A stretch of DNA of 64,000 nt from Dyella sp. GSA-30 (GTDB lineage: Bacteria; Pseudomonadota; Gammaproteobacteria; Xanthomonadales; Rhodanobacteraceae), in assembly GCF_027924605.1 (NCBI RefSeq), contig NZ_AP027042.1:2953524-3017523 (forward strand), in the 5' to 3' direction. This document shows, piece after piece, positions 19,917 through 28,901 of the stretch. The number at the start of each line of letters is the position of its first letter. Position 1 is the first letter of the stretch. Made by a program: the position numbers and the translations under genes. Below the pieces are notes generated by a model. It did no database searches and was not told the DNA's origin. It saw nothing but the letters and a program-made list of their open reading frames with translations.

Positions 19917-20044
19917 CGTCATCCCGGCGTAGGCCGGGACCCAGTGGCGTTATAAGTCGGTTGTCGCACCAACGCGAACGCTTCAGCCTGTTCGCAAAAA
20001 CTGATAACCGAAGTCACTGGGTCCCGGCCTGCGCCGGGATGACG
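19917..20044. repeat. Composite palindromic element (128 bp)
   Basis: Outer arms CGTCATCCCGGC at 19917-19928 and GCCGGGATGACG at 20033-20044. Just inside, GGGACCCAGTG pairs with CACTGGGTCCC, then a core with CGGTTGTCGC near the left and GATAACCGAAG near the right. The whole can fold into one long imperfect hairpin. It sits between the SDR promoter and the aldehyde dehydrogenase stop. Same family as 31924 and 61492. Confidence 0.85.
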
Positions 20045-20073
20045 AGTAGGAAAGGCTATGCGTGTTTATGGAC

Positions 20074-21609
20074 TCAAAGATCGAACTTGATGCCCTGCGC
20101 CAGCGGCAGCGAATTGGAGTAATTGATCGTGTTGGTCTGGCGACGCATATAGACCTTCCACGCATCCGAACCCGACTCGCGACCACCGCCAGTTTCCTTC
20201 TCGCCACCGAACGCGCCGCCGATTTCCGCACCCGAGGTGCCGATATTGACGTTGGCGATACCGCAATCCGAACCGGCTGACGACAGATACTGCTCGGCCG
20301 ACTTCAGGTTCTGCGTGAAGATCGACGAGGACAGACCCTGTGGCACGCCGTTCTGCAGTTCGATCGCTTCGTCGAGCGTCTTGAACGGCATGACGTAGAG
20401 AATCGGCGCGAAGGTTTCGGTCTGCACGACTTCGTCGGCGTTCTTGACGCCGGTGACGATGGTCGGCAGCACGAAGTTACCCTTGCGGTCGCTTAACGCA
20501 GCGCCGCCGGTACGCACGGTGCCGCCCGTCGCCTTGGCCTTTTCGACTGCAGCCAGATAGGCCTTGACTGCGTCCTGGCTATTGAGCGGACCCATCAGCG
20601 TGGTGGCCAGGGTCGGGTCGCCGATCTTGCCTTCGACCTGCTTGTACGCCGTGACCAGCTTTTCGGTGACGTCGTCGATGATCGACTCGTGCACGAACAG
20701 GCGGCGCGTAGTGGTGCAGCGCTGGCCGGCGGTGCCGACGGCGCCGAACACGATCGCCGGGATCGCCAGTTTCAGGTCGGCGGTTTCGTCCACGATGATG
20801 GCGTTGTTGCCGCCCAGCTCAAGCAGCGAGCGACCCATGCGCTTGGCAACGCGCTCACCGACCTGGCGGCCGACCTTGGTCGAGCCGGTAAAGCTGATCA
20901 GCGGAATGCGCTTGTCGTCGACGAAGGTCTGGGACAGATCGGTACCGGCATCGTTGAACAGGAAGAACAGATCCGGATAACCGGCGGCCTTCAGGGCATC
21001 GTTGCAGATCTTCAGCGTGGCGATGGCCGACAACGGGGTCTTGGGCGACGGCTTCCAGATGCAGATGTCGCCACAGATGGCGGCCAGCATGGCGTTCCAG
21101 GCCCATACCGCTACCGGGAAATTGAAGGCGCTGATGATGCCGACCAGGCCGAGCGGCTGGTACTGCTCGTACATGCGGTGGCCCGGACGCTCCGAATGCA
21201 TCGTGTAGCCGTACAGCATGCGGCTCTGGCCCACGGCGAAATCGGCGATATCGATCATTTCCTGCACTTCGCCATCGCCCTCGGGCTTGATCTTGCCCAT
21301 TTCCAGGGCGACCAGCGAGCCGAGTGCGTCCTTGTGCTTGCGCAGCGCTTCGCCGCACAGGCGGACCGCTTCGCCGCGCTGCGGGGCGGGCGTGACGCGC
21401 CAGACCTTGAAGGCCTCCTGGGCGCGCTTGACGATCACTTCGTAGTCGGCGGCGCTGGAGGCGTGGACGCTGGCGATAACCTCGCCCGTGGCCGGATTGA
21501 CCGGCTGCAGGTGGCCGGCGTCGGTGGTCTTGGACCACTCGCCCTGGCCGAGATACGTACCGGACTGCTCGCTGCCCAGACCGAGCGCTTTGAGGATTTC
21601 GTGCGACAT
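20074..21609 (-). CDS. amaB: ALDH7-type aldehyde dehydrogenase (alpha-aminoadipate semialdehyde type)
   Basis: A 511-residue NAD-dependent aldehyde dehydrogenase of the antiquitin branch, which oxidises alpha-aminoadipate semialdehyde to 2-aminoadipate in lysine breakdown. [17 protein letters not shown] is characteristic of this branch; [10 protein letters not shown] holds the general-base glutamate and [11 protein letters not shown] the catalytic cysteine. The start at 21609 has AGGAG upstream; an ATG seven codons earlier does not. It stands alone between a palindromic element and the siderophore operon's end. The gene name follows the Pseudomonas lysine-pathway enzyme; function is inferred from family. 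Confidence 0.82.
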   Translation of the reverse strand: MSHEILKALGLGSEQSGTYLGQGEWSKTTDAGHLQPVNPATGEVIASVHASSAADYEVIVKRAQEAFKVWRVTPAPQRGEAVRLCGEALRKHKDALGSLVALEMGKIKPEGDGEVQEMIDIADFAVGQSRMLYGYTMHSERPGHRMYEQYQPLGLVGIISAFNFPVAVWAWNAMLAAICGDICIWKPSPKTPLSAIATLKICNDALKAAGYPDLFFLFNDAGTDLSQTFVDDKRIPLISFTGSTKVGRQVGERVAKRMGRSLLELGGNNAIIVDETADLKLAIPAIVFGAVGTAGQRCTTTRRLFVHESIIDDVTEKLVTAYKQVEGKIGDPTLATTLMGPLNSQDAVKAYLAAVEKAKATGGTVRTGGAALSDRKGNFVLPTIVTGVKNADEVVQTETFAPILYVMPFKTLDEAIELQNGVPQGLSSSIFTQNLKSAEQYLSSAGSDCGIANVNIGTSGAEIGGAFGGEKETGGGRESGSDAWKVYMRRQTNTINYSNSLPLAQGIKFDL

Positions 21610-21690
21610 GCCTACTCCTGAAGCCGACAAGGCGCCGTTCGGCGCCGGGGAAACGCCAATTCTAGCAGGCCGGCCTGTTCAGGAATGGGG

Positions 21691-22902
21691 CTAACCGGCG
21701 GTGCCAGGGGGCCCGCTATCCAGAAACACCATCCGCGGCGGGGGATGCATCAGGAAATTCTGGTGCGAGATATTCCAGGCATAGGCGCCGGCCAGGGAAA
21801 ACGCCAGGCAGTCGCCGGGCGCCAGCGCGGCGATCGGCTGTTGCCGGGCGAGCACGTCCTTCGGGGTGCAGAGCTGCCCGACCAGGGTGACGCGCGTGTC
21901 CTGGACGACCGGCTGCTGCGTGCCGCGCAACACCACAAAGGGATGGTCGTGTCCTTGGGCAGGCGGCGTACGGAAGTGGTGGGTGCCGCCACGCGCCACC
22001 GCAAAGTACTCGCCGTGGCTGCGCTTGATATCGAGCACTTCCATGACGTACCAGCCGCAGCCGACGCTGACGTAGCGCCCCGGTTCGAAACGCAGGCGCA
22101 GTGCTTCCTGGCGTTCGCTCAACAGGCGTTTGAGGCCTTCGCAGAAGTCGAGCCAGTCGAACGAACGGGCCGGCTCGGCATAGTCCACGCCAAAACCACC
22201 GCCGGCATTCACGATCTGCACCTTGATCCCGTATGCCTCTTGCAAGCGGTGCACGATATCCAGATAGGCGCGGACCAGCATGAGCTGCGCGCCGGCATCG
22301 CGCTGGTGCGACATCAGATGAAAGTGGAAGCCCTCCAGATGCAGTTGCGGGTAGCCGCGCAAGGCTTCCAGAGCAGCAGGGAGGTCGGCCTCGTCCAGCC
22401 CGAAGGGTGTGGGCTTGCCGCCCATCATCAGCCGCGTATCGCCCATGCCCGGCACGCCGATATTCATGCGCAGGAAGATCGATGCCTTGCAGCCAAGGCG
22501 TTCGGCGATGGCGGCCAGCCGATGAAGTTCGCCCAGGCTTTCCACATGCAAGGTGCAGCCGGGTTGGTCGAGTGCCAGTTCGAGCTCGCTATCGAGCTTG
22601 CCGGGGCCGCCGAACAATAGCGGCTTGCCGGGCTGGGCTTGGCGCAACCAGCGCAATTCGCCGCCGGATGCCGCTTCGAAACCGTCGACCCACGGCGCCA
22701 ATGTGTCCAGGATCGGCGCTTCGGCATTGGCCTTGGCCGCGTAGTAAAGCTCGCAGCCCTCGGGAAGCGCCGCGCGCATCCAGCGGACATGGCGTTGCAA
22801 GGCGTCGAGATCGTAAACGTAGGCACAAACGGGCTCGCCCGATTCGACACGTAGTCGGTCGACGGCGGCACGCACGCGCGGCAGCGAATCGCTGGTATTC
22901 AT
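21691..22902 (-). CDS. PLP-dependent decarboxylase of the siderophore operon (PvsE-like)
   Basis: A 403-residue fold-III PLP decarboxylase, related to diaminopimelate decarboxylase. The cofactor lysine is Lys57 in YYAAKANAEAPIL; FHFHLMSHQ, VNAGGGFGVDY and VGQLCTPKDV follow the family order. In the vibrioferrin (PvsE) and staphyloferrin B (SbnH) pathways such enzymes decarboxylate an amino-acid unit of the siderophore. The gene overlaps the upstream NIS synthetase by four bases (ATGA), so it belongs to the same operon and is its last gene. The frame is open further upstream, but that part overlaps the synthetase. The actual substrate (serine-, ornithine- or diaminopropionate-derived) is not readable. 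Confidence 0.87.
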   Translation of the reverse strand: MNTSDSLPRVRAAVDRLRVESGEPVCAYVYDLDALQRHVRWMRAALPEGCELYYAAKANAEAPILDTLAPWVDGFEAASGGELRWLRQAQPGKPLLFGGPGKLDSELELALDQPGCTLHVESLGELHRLAAIAERLGCKASIFLRMNIGVPGMGDTRLMMGGKPTPFGLDEADLPAALEALRGYPQLHLEGFHFHLMSHQRDAGAQLMLVRAYLDIVHRLQEAYGIKVQIVNAGGGFGVDYAEPARSFDWLDFCEGLKRLLSERQEALRLRFEPGRYVSVGCGWYVMEVLDIKRSHGEYFAVARGGTHHFRTPPAQGHDHPFVVLRGTQQPVVQDTRVTLVGQLCTPKDVLARQQPIAALAPGDCLAFSLAGAYAWNISHQNFLMHPPPRMVFLDSGPPGTAG

Positions 22903-24647
22903 GCGGCCACTCGTGTGCGGGCGGAGCGGAGCATCGGATTGGGCAACCCGGTGTAATCGGAGTCGCGATCGGCGCGCTTGAACAGTCGCGTACGCAGATT
23001 GTTCTTGCTCGGCAGCGCGTCGCCCTCGATCAAACCCTGCAGCAAGGCCTGGTAACCATGGCGCTGCTGCCAGCGTTCGGCGATGTCGGCGATCGATTGC
23101 CATAGGCGCTGTTCGAGTGCGTCATCGCAACCGGCGAGATGAAAGATCGCTTCGGCGAGATTGTTGACCAGGGCGCAATAAGCCACGCGTTTCCAGCCGA
23201 GCGCGGCCGAGTAATGCACCGAGGCGCGTGCCCGCGGCGAAAGTTCGCCCAAGCGATGGTTCGGCCAGAAACTGTCGACCAGCTTGGTGCCTTCCAGATC
23301 GCGCACCCATACGCGGGCCGGCATGCCACGTTCGAAACCAACGAGGGTGTTCTGCAAGTGAGGCTCCAGAATGATGCCGTGCCCGAAAAACGCCAGCCAG
23401 ATGCCATCGAGCAACAACGACGCATAGGCTTCGAACCATGCCTGGGCCATGCTCGCGTAGTGGCCGCCCAGACTTTCCACGTGCTGGCGGCAGACACTCT
23501 TGCCATGGCGATCGGTAGTGAACAACGCACCGGCGACCTGCGGCTGGTAGTACATGCGTTGCAGCGACGGCAGGTTTTCCCGATAGAGCATGCCGAAGCT
23601 CTCGGTCATGTCGCGCAGAGCGTCGACATCGTCCGATAGCGGACTGAAATCCAGCGTGGTCGCGGCCGGCTCCGGCATCACGTCGAAGCCGGGTACTTTC
23701 GACCTCACTTCCTGCCAGGACGGCGCGAGGAGATCGGTCAGGACCACCGCGCTTTCCAGTTCGTACCAGGCGTTCTTGCGTACGCAGTTGGTCAGGCGGA
23801 CATGAATGGACAGCTTCAGGAAATAATCGAGCTCGGGGTGATACATGGTGCGCACGGACGAGGTCGGGTAAAGCGCCTTTCCGACGGCGCCCACCGGCTC
23901 GATCCAGCCGCGTTCGATGGCTTGTTGCATCAACGGTTGTGCGAGCAGGCGCTGCGCTTCCCAGGGGTGACATGGGTAGAGATGCGCTTCGCCCGCGACG
24001 TGTTCCAGCGTCGAACGCACGTCACGCCCGTAGCTGCGCAACAGGCGTGGATCGATGCGAAACCAGTACAGCGGAACGCGCGTGCGCACTTCGGGGGATG
24101 CGTCGAGCACCACAGACACCGGCAGGCCTTCGCGGCTCTTGGGCGTGGGATGCAAAGCGTGTCCCCACAACATGCCTTGTTCGGCATCGAGCAGTGCATC
24201 GCCGGATCGTGGCGCCTCCAGCGAGCGCGCGAGCAGCCGGCTTGCGATCTCGATGCTGTTGAGGGTCTGGCCGAGCAGCTCGTTGTTGAAACCGCATTCC
24301 GGCGCCAGGCGCTCCAGCAGGAAGTGCACGACCGCTGCGGCGTCGACACAACGCCATGCTTCACCCGGGCGCTTCACATACGGCGCAGACAGGTAGTCGC
24401 AACGACCCAATACGCTGACTCGCGCTACACGTATGCACAGCAGATGGCCGGCATCGGCAAAGTGAATACGCAGTACCTGACCTTCGCCAAGCAGCAAACC
24501 GGCGGGCATGTCGAGTCCGCGGTAATCCAGGTCGACCTGTTCGCGCGGTAGCGCGAATTCACGCAGATAGCAGTTAAGCCAGCAGGCGATCGCCTGCGAT
24601 TCGGCTTGGGCCTGGTGCCACTGTTCACGCATCGCTTGCGGGGACAT
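22899..24647 (-). CDS. IucA/IucC-family NIS siderophore synthetase (PvsD-like)
   Basis: A 582-residue ATP-dependent synthetase that joins a carboxylic acid such as citrate to an amine or alcohol. LYPCHPWEAQRLL, SSVRTMYHPELDYFLKLS and LTNCVRKN form the N-terminal IucA/IucC catalytic part; IILEPHLQNTLV (His430) and the following RDLEG complete the nucleotide-binding region, with an FhuF-like C-terminal domain. The start at 24647 has AGAGG upstream and overlaps the exporter gene by 23 bases. In gene order it takes the place of pvsD in the vibrioferrin operon. It retains the EPHxQN histidine that the sister synthetase at 25803 has lost. Confidence 0.9.
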   Translation of the reverse strand: MSPQAMREQWHQAQAESQAIACWLNCYLREFALPREQVDLDYRGLDMPAGLLLGEGQVLRIHFADAGHLLCIRVARVSVLGRCDYLSAPYVKRPGEAWRCVDAAAVVHFLLERLAPECGFNNELLGQTLNSIEIASRLLARSLEAPRSGDALLDAEQGMLWGHALHPTPKSREGLPVSVVLDASPEVRTRVPLYWFRIDPRLLRSYGRDVRSTLEHVAGEAHLYPCHPWEAQRLLAQPLMQQAIERGWIEPVGAVGKALYPTSSVRTMYHPELDYFLKLSIHVRLTNCVRKNAWYELESAVVLTDLLAPSWQEVRSKVPGFDVMPEPAATTLDFSPLSDDVDALRDMTESFGMLYRENLPSLQRMYYQPQVAGALFTTDRHGKSVCRQHVESLGGHYASMAQAWFEAYASLLLDGIWLAFFGHGIILEPHLQNTLVGFERGMPARVWVRDLEGTKLVDSFWPNHRLGELSPRARASVHYSAALGWKRVAYCALVNNLAEAIFHLAGCDDALEQRLWQSIADIAERWQQRHGYQALLQGLIEGDALPSKNNLRTRLFKRADRDSDYTGLPNPMLRSARTRVAA

Positions 24648-25803
24648 AGAGCTGCCTCTTCTGGGGACGGAAGACATAGGCGGCCGTGCACGCGGCGGCG
24701 AGACCGGCAAGCGTGGCGGCGACAAAAGGCGTGGACAGTCCGAAGCGTTGCACCAGCGCGCCGGCCATCAGGCCGCCGCAGGCGCCGGCCCATTTACCGC
24801 AGGCATCGAACAGACCGAAGATGCGACCGGCAGCGCTGCCGCCGGCACGTGCACCCAGGGCGCGATTCAAGCCGCCGATGGCCAGCAGCATGCCGGCGCC
24901 ATAAAGACAGCGCGCGGGCGCAAGCCACAGCGGTTCGCTCATCCATGCCTGTGCAAGGCAGGCGATCGAGAACAGACAAAGTCCGATCAGCAGAGGACGT
25001 TGCGGCGCCAACGCCGAACTACGCCACCAGGGCAGGGCGATCAGATAGACCAGGTGCGGCAGGCTATAGAGCAGACCGGCGGCGCTGTCGTGGCCGATGC
25101 CGAGGTGTTCGCTGTAGGGAATGAAATACGGGAACGTCACCACCATGGCGAAATAGAACAGGAACTGCACCGTAAGCAGCCCGCTCCAGCTTTGCCAGGC
25201 GCGTTCGGGTAGTGCGGACTTCCGCGACGAAGATGTCGGCGTGGCCACACTATCCGTCGGCAAGCTTAGCGTCACGACAAATGCCAGCAGCGGCAACAAG
25301 GCGAGATAGCGATAGAGTTCCTGCGCCAACCCCCAGCCAGTGGCAATGCCGAGCAGGGCGGGCGCGGTCACCATCGCCAATCGCGCAGAGAACTGCGTCC
25401 AATCCAGGGCGCGCGCCAATGTGGTTTGCGTATTGCCGGCGCTGAACTGCGTCGAGAGATAGGCGTTAGCGGCCGCGAGCGAACCGCCACAGGTGCCCTG
25501 GATAACCAGGGCGAGCATGAACCAGGCCAGGTTGGGGGCGAAGCCGGCGAGCACAAAACCCAGGGCCAGTCCTGCCTGCGCACGCAATAGCGAGAGCTTG
25601 CGGCCGTAGCGGTCAGCGAGCCGCCCCCATGTCGTTGCCGTGAGCGCCGTACAGAGGGTCGGCAAGACATACAACGCACCCGCCAGCCAGTTAGGGGCGT
25701 GCGGCGCCAATTGTTCAAGTACGCGCGGCATGAATACAGGCATGCCGAGCGCGGTGAATGCCGCCAGATAATGTGCGGTCAGAACGGGGCCGAGCACGCG
25801 CAT
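24625..25803 (-). CDS. MFS exporter of the siderophore operon (PvsC-like)
   Basis: A 392-residue MFS transporter with 12 predicted helices, placed between the two NIS synthetase genes, as pvsC is in vibrioferrin operons. GRLADRYGRKLSLLRAQ is the MFS loop 2-3 signature. It probably carries the finished siderophore across the inner membrane. Its ATG shares one base with the stop of the upstream synthetase (TGATG) and its end overlaps the next synthetase, so it is translated as part of the chain. The siderophore itself is inferred, not seen. Confidence 0.87.
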   Translation of the reverse strand: MRVLGPVLTAHYLAAFTALGMPVFMPRVLEQLAPHAPNWLAGALYVLPTLCTALTATTWGRLADRYGRKLSLLRAQAGLALGFVLAGFAPNLAWFMLALVIQGTCGGSLAAANAYLSTQFSAGNTQTTLARALDWTQFSARLAMVTAPALLGIATGWGLAQELYRYLALLPLLAFVVTLSLPTDSVATPTSSSRKSALPERAWQSWSGLLTVQFLFYFAMVVTFPYFIPYSEHLGIGHDSAAGLLYSLPHLVYLIALPWWRSSALAPQRPLLIGLCLFSIACLAQAWMSEPLWLAPARCLYGAGMLLAIGGLNRALGARAGGSAAGRIFGLFDACGKWAGACGGLMAGALVQRFGLSTPFVAATLAGLAAACTAAYVFRPQKRQLYVPASDA

Positions 25804-27596
25804 CAGCGTGCTCCGCCGCGTAGCTGTGGATTGAGCAGGAAGTTAGGGCCGCTGTCGCCATAGAACTTGTTGATGTCGGCGGCACCCGTTGCCTGCTTGC
25901 TGAGCAGGCTGCCCGCGCTGAGCAGGTATTTCACCGGCAACCGGTCGACGGCAAACAGTTGACGTGCCGGTTGTATATCGATGCCTTCGTCCTGCAGCGT
26001 GGCGAGCGTGTTGTCGAGCGTGTCGCCAAGCACTTGGTAGAACGGCAAGCGCCAGGTCGGTTCGTATGCTGCGACGCCTTCCAATACGGCCAGCAAGCAA
26101 AGTTGCAAGGTAATGGTGCAGAACATGCGGCCCAGGGCATCGTCGTCGCTCACCACGATGCGCTCATCGCGCGGCAGTCCCAGCCGTTCGAGCTCGGGCA
26201 GTTCGGCCAGCAGGCGCGGCACCAGCGTGCGCGCGGCGTCGTTGTCCTTCATGAGCAATCGTGGAGCGATGCCCGCTTGATAGATCAGCACCGCATTTTG
26301 CTGGTTGGATTCCAGTGCGACGCCGTGTCGCAACCATAGCCGCAGGTGCACGTCGCACAGCAGTGCCGCGTACTCGCGCCACCAGGCCAGTACATCGCCG
26401 TTGTAATAACGATCGGCGATGTGCGCCGCCAAGGGGCGCTGGTCCGGCATCGACGCGCAAAGTGCGGCCACCGGAAGAATGGTTTCGCTGTCCAGTGCAG
26501 GATAGGTGCGCACGATATATGCCAGGTGCCGTGCATCGTCCATGTGCCCGCCATGCGACTCGTCGACGTGGATATAACGGGAGCGCAGCTTGTCATCGTG
26601 CTCGCCAATCGCGTTGAGCACCTGTTCGAACCAGTGGCCGTCGTAGATGGTCGACGGCTTGATCAGGCGCAGGTTGAGCGCGCCGAGCGTGCGCATCAAC
26701 AGCGGTAGCTTGATGTGATGGCGCGGATGGTCGACCGGCATCACCGTGCGCACGGAAAGCGTCGGTCGCACGGCCAGATATGCCTGCGGTGCGCGTACGC
26801 TGCCAGGCGGCAGGCCAAAATCGTCCAGGCGCGCCCAGTTCAATGGATGTACTGGAAGCGCGCCATGCGTGGCGTCCATGTCTGCCGATAGCCCCAGCAT
26901 GGCCATCGTTGGCCAGAAGTCCGGTGGCGCGGTGGTCAAGGTCAGTACATTGCGAGGAACGGCCAGCCAGCGCAGTTCGAAGACCGGCGCGAATTCGGGC
27001 GCGTACGCGTGGAGGTCGCTTGCATCGAAGCCCGACTTGGCCCGTGCGGTCGGATAAAAAGGATGGTCGCGATGGCTGGCCACCTGGTCGCACAGCAGGG
27101 CGCGCTCGAAGGCATCGTCATGGGTCAGTGCCTGCGCCAGCTGAGCGCTGTGCCGGGCAAAGCCTTCGCGGGACAAGCTGCGGTGTGCCGCGGCACAAGC
27201 CGCCTCGTCGGCATATTGGTGATGCAGCGCGCGCGTTTGCTCGTCGAGACCTTCGCTCAGGAGGTGTAGCCATTCGGTAGCACCTTCTTCGTAGTGCGCC
27301 GTACCGTTCTGCTCGCGTATCCATCCGTGGCTGATCGCACCGATGTCCTGCATGTAGTCACTTCGCATGACAGGCATCCAGATGACGCCACCAGGCAGGT
27401 GCGCAATGCGCCACCACAAGGCGGGAAGCGCATGCGGCCATGCATCCACGATGGTGTTGTTCGGTGTCGTCGCCTGTCCAAGACGCACGATGTCGCGCAG
27501 GTTTTCGCGCAGGCAGGTATCGATGATCCGTCGCGCGATATAGGCCTCGTCGGCGTCGAGCAGGTTATCCCGCTGGGTATCGAGCTGGGCGTTCAT
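25803..27596 (-). CDS. IucA/IucC-family NIS siderophore synthetase (PvsB-like)
   Basis: A 597-residue NIS synthetase, second in the operon. LPALWWRIAHLPGG and PVHPLNWARLDDFG lie in the N-terminal half; TLSVRTVMPVDHPRHHIKLP is the ATP-binding segment; the C-terminal FhuF-like part ends in SLLSKQA. Odd point: where most family members have E-A-H-x-Q-N, this one reads ESNQQN (residues 429-434), with Asn431 in place of histidine. That may mark a subfamily or a changed substrate. The start overlaps the ATP-grasp stop by four bases. Position equals pvsB of vibrioferrin operons. Confidence 0.88.
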   Translation of the reverse strand: MNAQLDTQRDNLLDADEAYIARRIIDTCLRENLRDIVRLGQATTPNNTIVDAWPHALPALWWRIAHLPGGVIWMPVMRSDYMQDIGAISHGWIREQNGTAHYEEGATEWLHLLSEGLDEQTRALHHQYADEAACAAAHRSLSREGFARHSAQLAQALTHDDAFERALLCDQVASHRDHPFYPTARAKSGFDASDLHAYAPEFAPVFELRWLAVPRNVLTLTTAPPDFWPTMAMLGLSADMDATHGALPVHPLNWARLDDFGLPPGSVRAPQAYLAVRPTLSVRTVMPVDHPRHHIKLPLLMRTLGALNLRLIKPSTIYDGHWFEQVLNAIGEHDDKLRSRYIHVDESHGGHMDDARHLAYIVRTYPALDSETILPVAALCASMPDQRPLAAHIADRYYNGDVLAWWREYAALLCDVHLRLWLRHGVALESNQQNAVLIYQAGIAPRLLMKDNDAARTLVPRLLAELPELERLGLPRDERIVVSDDDALGRMFCTITLQLCLLAVLEGVAAYEPTWRLPFYQVLGDTLDNTLATLQDEGIDIQPARQLFAVDRLPVKYLLSAGSLLSKQATGAADINKFYGDSGPNFLLNPQLRGGAR

Positions 27597-28822
27597 GAAC
27601 CCGCCTCAGCCGATGTCTGCTCGGCAGCAATGTCCCAATGCAGTTGCGCTTCGGCGACATGCAAGGTGTGGTGCAGAGCATCTTCGTTGTCGGCGACAAC
27701 GTGCAGGATGCCCAGATAGTCCTTGTTCGAATACGACAGGCGGATGTCGTCTCCGGCCTGGCGCAGGCTGCGGTAATAGCTGTGACCCAAGGGAGCGACG
27801 TGGCTTTGATCGGTGCTGGCCGAAGCCAATCGACCTTCTCGCCGAGCGACGTAGTAACGTACCAGGGCGTGATCGCGCGTCGCCTCCGGTAGCGCAAGGC
27901 GCTCGCCGCGATGCAAGCGCAGGATGGTTTCGAACCATTGCCGTTCGAACATGCGATCGAGCATGAATTCCCGGCCGTCGCCGATGCTGCGATAGTTGAT
28001 CTCCACCAGCACGGGCCCTTGTGCGGTCAGAATAAATTCGCTGTGGCAGACGCCGAAACCGATACCAAATGCCCGGACCTGCGCTAGCGCTTTCTCCTGC
28101 CCGCGTTTAACCGCATCGCCGTTCCAGCGCGCTTCCAGTTCGATGAAATGGGGCGGCTCGGACAGGGTGACGTCGAAGCCGCCGATGACATCGATACGCT
28201 CGCCGTCGCTCAGGGTTTCCAGAGTGAACAACGGCCCTTCGAGGAACGCTTCCAGCAGCACCGTGCGTCCCGGGTAACGTTGCCAGAAGGTATCGAGATA
28301 CTCGCGCAAGGCCGGCTCGTCGGCACAGAGTTTTACGTCCAGGCTGGCCACGCCTTCGCGTGGCTTGGCAATCACCGGCCAGGGTATGTTTTGCGGCAGC
28401 GATTGGCCGGGTGCGAGGCTGTGAAACCACGGCGTGGGCAAGCCCAGCTCTTGCAGGCGTTCGCGCATGGCCGCTTTGTTCTTGGCCGCGTAACAGATCC
28501 GCCAATCTTTCGCGGGCAGCCCAAAGCTTGTAGCAACAAGCGCGGTAGCTGTTTGCAGATGGTCGCTATTGGAGAAAACCGCGGCCGGGCGAATACCGGC
28601 ACTGCGCAAAGCGTCGATAACACTCAGCGGATTAAAAACGTCGCATTCGATTATCTGTAGCGGTGCATTATCTGTCACTGAGCTGAAATAATGCAGATGA
28701 TCCAAGCGATGATCGGTAATCAGCACGACCGGCAAGCCCAATCGCTGGGCGGCGGGCAAAAAACCCTCGGTAACGGCGGCATGCCGGACGTGCGTAAGGA
28801 TGACAAGCGGGGAAATATCCAT
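27593..28822 (-). CDS. ATP-grasp ligase of the siderophore operon (PvsA-like)
   Basis: A 409-residue ATP-grasp enzyme expected to form an amide bond between an activated carboxylate and an amine. YAAKNKAAMRERLQELGLPTP and WPVIAKPREGVASLDVKL are the ATP-grasp lysine segments, and GPVLVEINYRSIGDGREFM carries the metal-binding Glu/Asn. PvsA of the vibrioferrin pathway is of this type. It is the first of the five overlapping biosynthetic genes, 79 bases after the receptor gene, with a GC-rich hairpin in that gap. No strong ribosome binding site is visible before the ATG. Confidence 0.85.
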   Translation of the reverse strand: MDISPLVILTHVRHAAVTEGFLPAAQRLGLPVVLITDHRLDHLHYFSSVTDNAPLQIIECDVFNPLSVIDALRSAGIRPAAVFSNSDHLQTATALVATSFGLPAKDWRICYAAKNKAAMRERLQELGLPTPWFHSLAPGQSLPQNIPWPVIAKPREGVASLDVKLCADEPALREYLDTFWQRYPGRTVLLEAFLEGPLFTLETLSDGERIDVIGGFDVTLSEPPHFIELEARWNGDAVKRGQEKALAQVRAFGIGFGVCHSEFILTAQGPVLVEINYRSIGDGREFMLDRMFERQWFETILRLHRGERLALPEATRDHALVRYYVARREGRLASASTDQSHVAPLGHSYYRSLRQAGDDIRLSYSNKDYLGILHVVADNEDALHHTLHVAEAQLHWDIAAEQTSAEAGS

Positions 28823-28858
28823 AACCAGCTTCGCCTAGTGGGAGATTAAGTTGTCCTG

Positions 28859-28887
28859 CGCGCGGCCCATGGGGGAATGGCCGCGCG
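28859..28887. terminator. Intra-operon hairpin between receptor and biosynthetic genes
   Basis: CGCGCGGCC (28859-28867) pairs perfectly with GGCCGCGCG (28879-28887) around an 11-base loop. No T run follows on the minus strand, so it may act as a partial terminator or RNA-stability element that sets more receptor than enzyme rather than as a full stop. Confidence 0.45.
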
Positions 28888-28901
28888 ACTTTTATTCAAG
28901 A

